From Mikrocytos mackini (Eukaryota; Endomyxa; Ascetosporea; Mikrocytida; Mikrocytiidae): 30,366 bases of DNA. The position numbers were made by a program, and so were the translations under genes. The notes below the pieces were generated by a model. The model did not search any database. It was not told where the DNA came from and saw nothing but the letters and a program-made list of their open reading frames with translations. The stretch lies in the NCBI GenBank assembly GCA_030180075.1, contig JASNJN010000442.1:1-30366 (forward strand), in the 5' to 3' direction. This document shows, one piece after another, positions 20,394-29,797 of this stretch; position 1 is the stretch's first letter; each line of letters begins with the position of its first letter.

Positions 20394-21139
20394 AAAAGTT
20401 AAATTTTAGTACAAAAAAGACAAAATTTTCCTAGAATGGACAGAAAACGCCCCAATCTCGGCAAATATGCTCATTTAATGATGTTAATACAATTTATCGT
20501 ATTCTAATTATTTTATAATGGATATAAAAATTAAAAAAAATTCCTGCAAAATACGAAGTGCCGAAATACACTTCCATAATAACGAGGTAGACTCTCTATT
20601 TTGATAAAGTAATCTTATCGTTATCTCTAAGGTTCGGAATATATGTGTCAAAATTACAGTAACATATTTGGGCGAAATTCTACAAAAGATCTTTTATAAA
20701 TACTTAACATTTTTAGGTGTCCCGTATGTGAGTAACCAAAGAATATAAAATTTCCTTTATAATATCTAAAATCGAAAATTTCCCGCCTATTTCGTCATTG
20801 TTTTGTCACGAATTTTCCGGCCCCTAATGATCTCTGTGTTTATTTGGACTACGGGGAAAGATGTTTTAGGTTGTAAATATTTTGGAATTCCTTTGAAATA
20901 GAAATGTCTTTGCCTTTTTTCAACTTTGAATTTTATATCAGTTAGGTATATAATTTATCTGTCACAAACAGGCTAGTTGCCCTCTTTATGTTCGTATTTA
21001 ATATTTTCTTCTGTTTAAAACCATATCATATTCTTGTTATATTATTCACTCGCTCCGTATTCTGCATATATAACTAGGGTGAACAACTGTAACTTTAGTA
21101 TATTTGGTCAAAACTTTTTGATAAATAGGGTGCGGATAA
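20394..21139. other. Intergenic, repeat-derived, no gene seen
   Basis: AT-rich sequence without a coding frame. CCGGCCCCTAATGA near 20818 resembles the repeat termini near 13190 and 22343. Confidence 0.4.
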
Positions 21140-21147
21140 TATATGAC

Positions 21148-21915
21148 TAGGGTTTAAAATGACGGGTCACGGGTAGGGTTTCCCATGGCCGGTTCCGGGT
21201 AATTGCAGTAATATGTCATTTTAAGTACTCTTATTCTACAAAAACTTCTGAAATCGTTCTATGTGTTTATCTCGACGAGATCAATATTTTAAACCAAATT
21301 GCAACATTTTATTTTCTATATTTTATATATATTTTGACATTATAAAAAAATTTTTTTAAACAAATTTTCAACTATCCGGGTATCGGGTAATTGAAATTTA
21401 AGTAGAATATAGCCATATTTTTTATTTTTGATACCATAAATTAAAAATTCGGGAGAAATTGAGTTTGTTATTAATTTTTCAGTTCACAATCTATCTTAGT
21501 CCGATTTTTTGTTCGGTTTTAAAAATACCCGGAACCGGCTCGGGGAAACCCTAGTCACGGGTAATGGTATTAATCAACCAATATACACAACAATAACTCA
21601 TTAACGTTTGTGAAAATGATTGTACGTGCGTATTTAACAATACCGTATATTTTATATTAATTTTCGTACAAATTAATAAAAAATCTTATAATATTTTGAC
21701 GTTTTAGAAATTTTCCTGAAAACCCATTTTCAATTACCCGGGTAACGGGTAATTGATTATTAAGCCGTATGTGAAGGTATTTCATAAAATAAAAGTGCGC
21801 AAATCAATATCTGGAAAAATTGAGGTTGTCATAAAAATTTCAAATTTTTTAATGATAATAAACCTATATAAAAATACATTTTAAATTTGTCGCTACCCGA
21901 CCATTTTAAACCCTA
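21148..21915. mobile_element. hAT MITE (outer) with perfect 8-bp TSD
   Basis: The termini are TAGGGTTTAAAATG (21148-21161) and its exact reverse complement (21902-21915). The flanks are TATATGAC on both sides (21140-21147 and 21916-21923), a perfect 8-bp target duplication typical of hAT. GGGTAATTG and CGGGTA motifs recur subterminally. Without the nested insertion it would be 380 bp. It has no coding capacity. Confidence 0.9.
21174..21553. mobile_element. hAT MITE nested inside the outer MITE
   Basis: This is a 380-bp element whose ends are TAGGGTTTCCC on the left and GGGAAACCCTA on the right. It is flanked by GTCACGGG on both sides (21166-21173 and 21554-21561), a perfect 8-bp target duplication inside the left part of the outer element. 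Internal CCGGTTCCGGGTA and TACCCGGAACCGG blocks mirror each other. It must be younger than its host element. Confidence 0.9.
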
Positions 21916-21923
21916 TATATGAC

Positions 21924-22552
21924 TTTTTGGCGATGGATATATGATTTGGAAATGAATTATGTTTTAGATATTTTATTTCTAGTTTTGAATATTAAACCCG
22001 ATTTAGTTGTTGTGGCGACCTAAGTTGTAAAAACTTTTGTGGTTCAAAACGTAATGAAATTATGTTTTATAAAACAGTAATTCGTGAGACACAAAAATAA
22101 AATTTGTAAATTTACTCTTAAGTTCCCTCGAAAATGTTCTCAATAGTTTGTTTCAATAAATTAAAACAACTTTATGTTTTTAATCATTAAAAACGTCAAA
22201 ATATGGAAATTTTCGATGATCATGTATTTTGTTCAAACCAGTTTACCAAAACTTATTTTTATCAATCGAAGGTTCATAAATTTTCCAAATAACGATACTT
22301 ATACATGTAACAATACTTTATAAGTATATTTAGTGTAATGGCTAGGGGTCGGATTATATATGAATCATATATTTACATATATAATTGAATATCCAAACGT
22401 CCGCATGATTTCCATATATTTTGGTTCAATGGTTAGATTCATTTAAAAAACTTTTTATAGTTAATATTGGAAGGGAAACCAGGGATATGTGATTAATTAT
22501 CATTTAACTAAACATTGTATTGTTATAAAATTTTCTAAAATTTTCAATTCTT
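21924..22552. other. AT-rich intergenic, no gene seen
   Basis: No coding frame. TAGGGGTCGGATTATATATG near 22343 resembles the terminus of a dispersed small repeat that also occurs near 13190 and 20818. Confidence 0.4.
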
Positions 22553-22762
22553 ATGAAAAAGTATACTAAAGAAGAGATCTTACGGCGGATCGATGACCCT
22601 TCTGGTCGTATATGGAACGTGGACATTCAACAGAAAAGTATTGAGTACAATAGTTGCAAAACGCTGTTTGAATTTGGGAAAGCTGCTAAAAATGGTACAA
22701 TAAAATTTAGAGCAGCACAACATTTACGTATAAAAACACATATAATGATGAAAACTCCCTAA
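22553..22762 (+). CDS. Short ORF, 69 codons, unknown
   Basis: An ATG-started frame with coding-like composition (KKYTKEEILRRIDDPSGR at the start, charged and non-repetitive), in contrast to the repeat-derived frames around it. It is soluble and has no recognisable domain. It lies 410 bases upstream of the MULE relic on the same strand, so it could be the surviving start of another transposon gene or an upstream part of that element. No clear expression signals. The call is uncertain. Confidence 0.35.
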   Translation: MKKYTKEEILRRIDDPSGRIWNVDIQQKSIEYNSCKTLFEFGKAAKNGTIKFRAAQHLRIKTHIMMKTP

Positions 22763-23172
22763 AATGACCCAACAATCCAAAACTATTAAAAAGGCAGTAA
22801 TTACAACAAAGTATCGAAGAATTTTGGGTTGTAATTATTTGGGCTAGCCAATGGGCTGGGATATAATTTTGGAGTTGTTCTATTGTCACGAAAACTAAAA
22901 TTTGGACGGGTGTATACCTCTTTTTCTAATCCTTTGTGCTTGTGTTGGTCTTGTTGTTTTATGAAACTGTTCAATCGGCGGGTTTATTGACGTTTGTGGT
23001 GTGAAATAAAAATTGGAGCAATAAATTTTAACACATTAGTTTAAAGTTAATATTAATTACCAGGTGTGTAGGTATGTTTGTTTATAAGTTATGGGTCGAA
23101 TATTTTGTATTTTGTTGTGTTGTCAAGGTGTTTTATCAAAATAAAGTTTATAAAATTTTAACTTTCAAAACA
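22763..23172. other. AT-rich leader, no gene seen
   Basis: Contains a GGGCTAGCC...GGGCTGG motif at 22840-22860 that recurs at 28065-28115, probably another small repeat. Otherwise AT-rich. Confidence 0.4.
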
Positions 23173-24299
23173 ATGAAGATACCTCTTACAACAAACACAC
23201 TGCCTTTGGAAAAGGTTACACCACTTAAAGACGCCAAGAAGCTTACCAGAGAAAACATCTACGCCATAGAAGACATAAAGCCCCTCAAAGAAGGTATACG
23301 ACATGCTCCTGGTAAGACAGATTCTGTTGGTAGTGTATGTGACTCAAAAGACGGACCTACTGTGAAAGATACCCTTCCCGTGGAAACTGATCTACTTCAA
23401 ACAACCTTTACCAATCACAATAAAGCTCTTCTATGGGTTGGACAAATATTCAAAAGTTACAAGGACTGGGACATCTATACACGTATTTACAAAACAAAGC
23501 CAACCTGAAGTTAAGCAAACAATGGTCAACTCCTTTATCGCCTTCTCATTTGAAAACTATAAACACTGCGGGTTATATTAAAAAGTTAGTAGATAATTTT
23601 AAATTTCATAGCGTAAAGTTCATATGTGAATGTGGAGGCGAGACAAAAAACACAGCAAGAATTAAATTAACTACAACAAATAAAGTGGCATGCGGGATGT
23701 TTGTACAGCTTAACTATAAAAAAAGAAGTTACTTGTATCTAAATTAAATATAGTATTAAAACTAATTTGGATATTTATTATATTATTAAATTTTTAATTC
23801 TTTTTCTACCTTTGGGATTTTCATTCTTAAATAAAAATCCCAAAGGTAGAAAAAGAATTAAAAATTTAATAATATAATAAATATCCAAATTAGTTTTAAT
23901 ACTATATTTAATTTAGATACAAGTAACTTCTTTTTTTATANCTAAATTAAACGACCATCACACAGACGACTGTCTTGGGAGATATAGCAAACCCCCATTA
24001 GAAGAGAGTATAAAGGTAAAGTCCGTTGATTATTTAGAGAAGGGGTGTAGTATTGTCGATGTTGCTAAGTATCTAACTCAAGAAACAGGATATTTATATA
24101 CTCCCAAAGACGTTCACAATTTAAAGCTTACTGAAAGACAACTTTATAATATAGAAGATACTATCGATGTAATGAATACAGTTGGAAATTTAAATAGTTT
24201 TAAATATGCCAAGGGAAAATATATAGGATTTTTATTCCAAGATACAAAAATTAAAAGTGATTATATAAAATATGACCAAGTAATAATTATAGGGCTATA
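23173..24299 (+). pseudogene. Relic of a second MULE-type transposase, core missing
   Basis: The frame starts at the ATG at 23173 (MKIPLTTNTLPLEK); an ATG at 23074 adds a hydrophobic, unlikely extension. It breaks near 23440, continues in the next phase (LSKQWSTPLSPSHLKTINTAG, then FICECGGET and CGMFVQLN), is broken by the hairpin at 23715-23940 and an N, and resumes with LNDHHTDDC. Cys pairs followed by a His cluster resemble the FAR1/FLYWCH-type zinc domain of MULEs. Next come VDYLEKGCSIVDVAKYL and YTPKDVHNLK, and finally KGKYIGFLFQD...DQVIII. In MULE transposases this leads straight into the first catalytic Asp, but here a stop follows (24297-24299). The DDE core and SWIM finger are therefore absent. 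It is unlike the transposase at 6528-8903 in sequence. Family assignment is by motif order only. Confidence 0.55.
23715..23940. repeat. Perfect hairpin, 107-bp arms, 12-base loop
   Basis: Positions 23715-23821 and 23834-23940 are exact reverse complements with loop 23822-23833. An N follows at 23941. CTAAATTAAA then occurs both inside the left arm (from 23739) and immediately after the N (from 23942). The coding relic is readable on both sides. Such a perfect short-loop palindrome next to an ambiguous base is likely to be an assembly or template-switch artefact, though a palindromic MITE is possible. Confidence 0.85.
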
Positions 24300-24303
24300 A
24301 ACC

Positions 24304-25039
24304 GTCACCCCACATTTTCTTCCATTTCCCACACTATCTTCCAATTCCCACACTCAGACCAATTTTATCATGATTTTTACCAGAAATACGGAAAATAATG
24401 CCATCTCCCGGCTATATACTCACATTAGCCCCATATTTTGCATATTTAACATTTTCAGTGAGTACTCTAGTATAGGTTTTTTCAAAATTTAAAAATGGTT
24501 TTTTGGTTTTTTTCCGAGCCTAACGAACAACAAAATACTTTGAATATTGACCAATTATTGCATCTTATCTGTTTAATGAATAAATATAAGCATATCTACA
24601 CAGTTGAATTGCTGACTACATACTCAAATTACAGTGACTTTNAAGTTGATTTTTATCGCTAAATATGGTATGTGNGNATAAANTATATTNAATTTTANAG
24701 ATAATTTTTGAAAATTATTANAAATATATTAGGCTATGAAAGCTGGGAAGTCGATTNTACACGTNTATATGACTTNATTGCTTTAAATTTTCAAATTTTA
24801 AAAATTGNGAACGTGCGCGTAATATTCAAGAATATAATGCGGATTTTCGTACTAACCGATCTAAACAGTCTCTGTCTCTGAGGAATATCGTCATACATCG
24901 GTTAGGATGTGTGAAACACCATAAAACCACCAGTAATCATGCTAAAATGGACGATTTTGGGATTTGGAAGATAGTGTGGGAATCGGAAGAAAGTGTGGGA
25001 AATGGAAGAAAGTGTGGGAAATGGAAGAAAGTGTGGGAT
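24304..25039. repeat. Foldback element with CTTCCATTTCCCACACT units
   Basis: The left arm (24304-24358) carries three variants of TTCTTCCATTTCCCACACT. The right arm (24964-25039) carries four reverse-complement units of the type GGAAGAAAGTGTGGGAAAT. The centre is AT-rich and includes a poor-quality stretch with about ten N bases (24642-24808). The design is the same as at 236-894 and 10127-10625, with an unrelated unit. It begins directly after the stop of the MULE relic and probably truncated it. No coding sequence. Confidence 0.65.
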
Positions 25040-25224
25040 ACAAGATTCCAGCCTCATAATTCATCTAGAATTAAATATAATTGAATTACCGGCTAAATTT
25101 AATTTGAAAATTTTGTTAATATAATTTATAAAATTAAAAAACTGCAAAAAATCAGGAAAAGTGTAAGAATTTCAGGAAAAATGCAACTTTTTCAGGCAAA
25201 ATGAATTTCAATCTGATTTTATAC

Positions 25225-25413
25225 TTATATCTTTCTCTGCATCACTTCTTTATTGTTTTTCATTTTCTTAATATAACCAATATATAAGATAAATAATACG
25301 ACGAAGGATATAAAAACGACATTCTGGCTATATTTGCATAAGATTGATATATATTTGTTGTAATATCGACTTGAAGCAGTCATGATTGAATCAATAGATA
25401 CTAAAGTTCCCAT
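25225..25413 (-). CDS. Small membrane protein, unknown
   Basis: 62 codons from an ATG at 25411-25413. A polar N-terminal half (Ser/Tyr-rich, residues 1-30) is followed by one hydrophobic segment (about residues 32-49, VVFISFVVLFILYIGYI), then a Lys/Arg-rich end (KKMKNNKEVMQRKI). A single C-terminal-proximal membrane span with a basic tail resembles small tail-anchored proteins. No family is recognised. Isolated among repeats, it may be real or a chance frame. Confidence 0.4.
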   Translation of the reverse strand: MGTLVSIDSIMTASSRYYNKYISILCKYSQNVVFISFVVLFILYIGYIKKMKNNKEVMQRKI

Positions 25414-25780
25414 TTAACAGTATTGTGCGATAACTTATAAAAACTTTGAAAGTACGAAGAAGGGGATTGTATCTAAAGCAGAGTAAATTTAACTACTCCA
25501 TTAAACTTCAATGTTTTAGGTGGTCTGTTGGCAACATTATTTATAGATAGAATTCACAATTTTCGAAAGTCAGGAAAACTATACCAGGAATCTGGACATT
25601 TATGTCAAAATTTTCAAGAATTCGAGAATTTCCCCCAGCAATTTCCCGTTAAATATGTCCTAAAGTACGGAATTTCTATTTTAAGGGGCCATTTCCTGGA
25701 AATTAATACTACAACACCAATCAGAACCATACATGAATTCAAATATTAAAAATTAAATATAAATATCTATAACCAACAGA
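25414..25780. other. Intergenic, repeat-like, no credible gene
   Basis: Contains short CAGGAA and AATTTCCC motifs similar to those at 25145-25205. The 73-codon frame at 25528-25749 runs through them and is not convincing. Confidence 0.35.
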
Positions 25781-26810
25781 TAGAGTTTCCAAAATTAATA
25801 CCGGTATTACTCGATATACCGGTATTTCGTCCATTATCGTTATCGAATATTATCGTCCATTACCGGTATTTGGTAATATTACCGGTATTAGATTTTAATT
25901 GAAATATTTTCTTTAATTCATAAAATTTTAAGTAAATTATTGTGTTGCAATTAGGTTTTGATTTATTTTTCTCTTTATATTTGCCTAACTATTTCTAAAT
26001 AAAAATTGATGTATTTGGAGGTTGAAATGCCTCAAAATTAAGTGTAACTAAATAAAATATCCATTCCTCAATAAATAAAATATAATATAATTAATTGTAA
26101 TTATTTATATATAAACTAAAGTTTTGGATTCGTTATCTAATGCATGGATTGTGATTTTGAAGATAAACCTCTTTTTATAAGATATTATACAAAAAATTTA
26201 ACTTATAATATCATTCCAATTGGGAGTATATGTTGTGATTAGGCTCGATATGTAAACTTTTTAAATGATTTTATACCAATCTATAATTNTANATTTGTAC
26301 TCATACTTGCATAAAGTTTAAGATATTATGTAATACTTCACATACAAATAGAATTTAACGTTTTGTCGTTTCTTTGATGAATTATTTCCATATATATCTT
26401 AGTTGATCTTCTTTGGTTATTATAATTTTACAATACTATTAATTTCTCAAGAAAAGTAGATTTTAAATGATTCCAAATTTAGTTTAGTATTTTGATCATA
26501 TTATATTAAAGAATTTTATTTTAACAAGTATAACATACATATTCTTAATACTGTTTATATTTAAATCCGAATAAAACGCCGTGTATATTTTAAATATGAT
26601 GTTAATAAATAAAAATGTTTGTAGTCTTTAGTTTTATAGTAGCATCTATGAGTATATTGAAGTGGAGAATTTATATTTCTTCGATATTTGTGGATATTTT
26701 AAACAAAAATCAAGGCAAATCAAAAAATAATTAAATACCGATAATACCGGTATTAAATTGTAAGAGACGATACCGGTTTCATTTTTCAAAGTCGATAATT
26801 GGAAACTCTA
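25781..26810. mobile_element. 1,030-bp TIR element (TAGAGTTTCC...GGAAACTCTA)
   Basis: The ends are TAGAGTTTCC (25781-25790) and GGAAACTCTA (26801-26810). ACCGGTATT palindromes are iterated just inside both ends, and the interior is AT-rich and non-coding. A second copy in the opposite orientation begins at 29798 and runs off the window; the two are very similar throughout the shared 569 bases. Related termini occur at 1965, 1033-1042 and 27466. The flanking octamers (CCAACAGA and GAAGCAAC) do not match, so the superfamily is unproven. TAGRGTTTCC resembles the hAT MITE termini at 21174. Confidence 0.8.
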
Positions 26811-27465
26811 GAAGCAACAATCCCTTTCATATGTAAGACAGATTAATCGTTTTAATGGGATATTATAAAATTCAAATTAATATAAAAGCTAATTAAATAT
26901 AGCGTTTGTTGATTATAAGTGTAGTATTTATCAGCATTTATTTATATGCATTATATGAATTTCTGGTGTTATATAGACTTTAAAATCAATCAATTACCGT
27001 TTCATTATTTTCGAAACTTCGAATAAAATACAGAATCTAAAATATAACACGAATAAAAAGTTATAATCTGGACAAATACTTATCCGATATATAATTATTT
27101 ACAAATATAAAAAATTTTGTTATCACAATTGAGATGTTTTCGGCAATAAATAGCCTTTTATATGGTCCACAGGTTTTATAACAGTATGTATTTAAGGAAT
27201 TGTAATATGAAACCATATTGATTTCGAATGTCTTTTGTACACACTTGTTTATATCTTTCGTTGCAATTCTATAACCAAAATCGGGGTCTTTGTATGGCAC
27301 AAAAAGCTGGAAATTAATCAATATAAATTCCCATTGTACGTTTAATTAATTCGTTTGAGAATATATTCAAGCATACTTTTTCAGAGTGTAAACTTACAAG
27401 ACGCCTTGTGTTAAATGCCAAAGAGAATATCTACATCTTCTCTATCACAACAAAGGATTAGCGAA
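26811..27465. other. AT-rich, no convincing gene
   Basis: A minus-strand frame at 27061-27321 (86 codons, no ATG, four Cys) has mildly protein-like composition but no recognisable domain and no good start. Nothing else is seen. Confidence 0.35.
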
Positions 27466-27600
27466 TAGAGTTTCCAATTTCCCGGAAATTTGAAACCACG
27501 AGAAACGGGAATTCAGATTTTCAATTCCTGGGAAACGAGGAATCTCGATTATTTTGAAATTATGGTGTTTCCCGGGAAACGGGAATGGTGTTTCGGGAAT
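27466..27600. repeat. TTTCCCGG/CCGGGAAA repeat, partial element
   Basis: Starts with TAGAGTTTCC (27466), then has iterated TTTCCCGGAAA and GGGAAACGGGAA motifs in both orientations. No matching right terminus was found downstream, so this is probably one end of a truncated inverted-repeat element. The 97-codon plus-strand frame that begins here is repeat-derived in its first third and unsupported beyond that. Confidence 0.5.
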
Positions 27601-28248
27601 ATGAAAGATTTATACTGTTTAATTTTCAGAAATATGTGTAAATTTGATTATATGACACCAAACAGTGGGGATTTCTGGGAGATGGGATCTTATGTAAAGA
27701 ATTGTTCGCACATATTTGCTATTATATCTAATGTCATTTTATACTATATGTTCATTTACCGCAATACGATGGAAAATTATTAACATTTGATTATTAATTT
27801 GCAATTCTATTTATAATTTCGAACATAGTTTGCAAATAAACTGGTATTTTAGATTTGAATAGAACTAATATTAAATATCATTCGCTTTTAATGATTAAAA
27901 TATCATTTAATGTATAAAATTGTAACATAGACAGGATGCACACACATATTTGTATATTTAAACAACAAACTAAATCATATTTCATTGGTTTGGGCTTAAA
28001 CAGAGAGATTAAAACCTTGGAAAACTTGGTTATAATAATTTAATTAGAGAGCGGATAAAATTTGAGCTAGCCCACTTTTGGGCTGGAAGGTGGGCTAGAC
28101 CAGATTTGGGCTGTTCATGTAATTTTATAAGAACAAAATGTTTTATTGCTATAAATATCATTATTTTGAGGTGTTATGAATTAATATTTATTTTAATATT
28201 GTTTGCAATGATTTAATTATCAGAGCGAGGCGAAGCTAAGCGAAGATA
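27601..28248. other. AT-rich intergenic with GGGCTAG motifs
   Basis: GAGCTAGCCCACTTTTGGGC and GGTGGGCTAGAC near 28065-28100 match the motif near 22845 and suggest a dispersed short repeat. No gene is supported. Confidence 0.4.
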
Positions 28249-28650
28249 TTACTTTGACCTCGATTTTCCATGGGATGTTAAATAGAATATAAAGATATCG
28301 TCTGTATATATAAAGTAATTAAACTTCTNTGTTTCTGATGTAGGAAAAGAATTAAGTTCGTTGTATAAGGTTCCAAACTCTTTCTCATAAAACTCTTTGA
28401 AGGCTAATACACTGTCATCATCTACTAAGTAAACATCAGGATCAGGACATGTCTTTTCGGTTGTTGATATATTAGTTGAGCTCTTGTTTGGTGTTGTAGA
28501 AGAGCCTGAAGCTGAAACTGGAGTTTTCTTTGAATATTTTAAAATCAATAGAATGGCAACTACCAATATGCATGATATGAGAACAAAGATCACTACACAC
28601 ATTAGTAGATTTATATTGTTCTTCTTTGGAGTTTGTTGTAATTTTGGCAT
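28249..28650 (-). CDS. Signal-anchor membrane protein, possibly truncated
   Basis: 133 codons from the ATG at 28648-28650, with one unreadable residue from the N at 28329. A short basic N-terminus (MPKLQQTPKKNN) is followed by a strongly hydrophobic segment (residues about 14-37, LMCVVIFVLISCILVVAILLI), then KYSKK. Next is a Ser/Thr/Pro-rich linker (about 43-67) and an acidic part with Cys-Pro-Asp-Pro-Asp, ending abruptly in a basic tail. The topology is that of an N-terminal signal anchor with an exported domain, as in the 368-aa protein at 15645, though it is far shorter. The short C-terminus and the N suggest either truncation or an undetected frameshift. No family is recognised. Confidence 0.6.
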   Translation of the reverse strand: MPKLQQTPKKNNINLLMCVVIFVLISCILVVAILLILKYSKKTPVSASGSSTTPNKSSTNISTTEKTCPDPDVYLVDDDSVLAFKEFYEKEFGTLYNELNSFPTSETXKFNYFIYTDDIFIFYLTSHGKSRSK

Positions 28651-28721
28651 TTAAGTTGTAAAATAATAAAGCAAATATTAAAGCGTGATTAAAACATACC
28701 AAATTGTAGAAGTGAGTATTA

Positions 28722-29065
28722 AATGCATTTTCTTGCTTTGTATATTAATTTCAAAATATTTTATATAGGGGCTGATGAAATAAATGAAATTGTTTTATTT
28801 AAAATGATGAGATTGAAACATCATGTAAATATCCAACAAATAATTTATTAAGATAATAAGTGGCCCAATAGACTCATTTAGTTCAATTTAATGAACGATA
28901 TAAAATCATGAACGTTGAATTTACGGATGCCAAAAATTTTAAAAATTTAAATGAAAGATTGCGAACGTTTAGATTTCGAATACGGCGCTACACATTTGCC
29001 AATAAAGGAACCAGGGGATTCAGAGTGGAAAATCGTTAAAATTAGTGATGGAAAATGCGATAAGT
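28722..29065 (+). other. Small coding-like fragments upstream of gag relic
   Basis: Three very short ATG frames have protein-like composition: about 28722-28850 (43 codons), about 28909-29040 (43 codons, Arg-rich) and about 28945-29065 (38 codons, containing LPIKEPGDSEWKIVKISDGK). The last two overlap in different phases and could be one frameshifted piece. They may be remains of one short gene or part of the retroelement leader. No family is recognised. Confidence 0.25.
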
Positions 29066-29113
29066 AAATTTAACTTTTAAAAAGATATCATAAAAATAAC
29101 TAACAGTTATAAC

Positions 29114-29797
29114 ATGGCGACAAGACAACAAATCGAATCGGCATACCTGGAAGAGGTTATGCGAATGGAACAAAGACCACTGCAGCTAGCACTAGAGGTT
29201 TTGACAAGTAGAGGCGCGAATGTGTCCGAGGAGGTAAAACTGCATGAAATAGCAATAGACTGGCTATTAGAGGAGGCAGTACGGGCTAACAAGGAAAAGA
29301 AGGACGCGCTACTAAATTAACTACTGCAGAAGAAGGTGAACCATAGTGTAACGGATAGGAAAGCTACACTGGTAGGGAAACTAGTGCAAGTGAATTATTT
29401 GAAGCTGGCGCAGATGGTTGAGGAACTTAAGACCGCGAAAAAAGAAGAGAAACAAGAGGATACCGGACAACATACCATGGAGGAAGAGGGAGATCAGGAA
29501 GAGCCGTTCTATGGCGAACCTGTGGCTTCAGAAGCCGATACAAGGGAAGTGCTCACGATGCCGGGCCCTACACCGCTGTGGACGACCGCAGGGGCGGATC
29601 CACGTGATTTCCGTGAGTGGTTGGACGAGTTTAAAACATACCTAGTAGCGACTGGAATTGTGGCTAAGGATAATAAACAGAAACAAGCGATTTTCCAAAT
29701 GTTCCTGGGATTGGAAGGAAGGAAGCTACTAAAGACGTTGCAAGGACCAAAAGGGTCGATTGAAGACGAGAGTGTGCTACTTGAGAACTATTTCTAC
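29114..29797 (+). pseudogene. Ty3/gypsy-type gag relic
   Basis: The gag capsid precursor of an LTR retrotransposon. The ATG at 29114 opens a 68-codon frame that stops at a TAA (29318-29320). The same phase then continues for 160 codons, so one gag carries a nonsense change. After an acidic, Glu/Lys-rich region comes a typical retrotransposon gag segment: DPRDFREWLDEFKTYL, then QAIFQMFLGLEGRKLLKTL. The frame is cut at 29798 by the insertion of the second copy of the 1-kb TIR element. The region is visibly richer in G and C than the neighbouring genes. No LTR or primer-binding site was found upstream. It may belong to the same kind of element as the RT relic at 1043-1964. Confidence 0.75.

Noticed and set aside
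23821-23834. Hairpin as a transcription terminator or CRISPR-like unit
   Set aside because: It is a single palindrome with no repeated spacer pattern in a eukaryotic context; an artefact or MITE explains it better.
27061-27321. 86-codon minus-strand frame with four Cys
   Set aside because: It has no ATG start, no recognisable domain and no conserved neighbour; it is too weak to call a gene.
27490-27783. 97-codon plus-strand frame
   Set aside because: Its first third is the TTTCCCGG repeat and the rest has no supporting feature.
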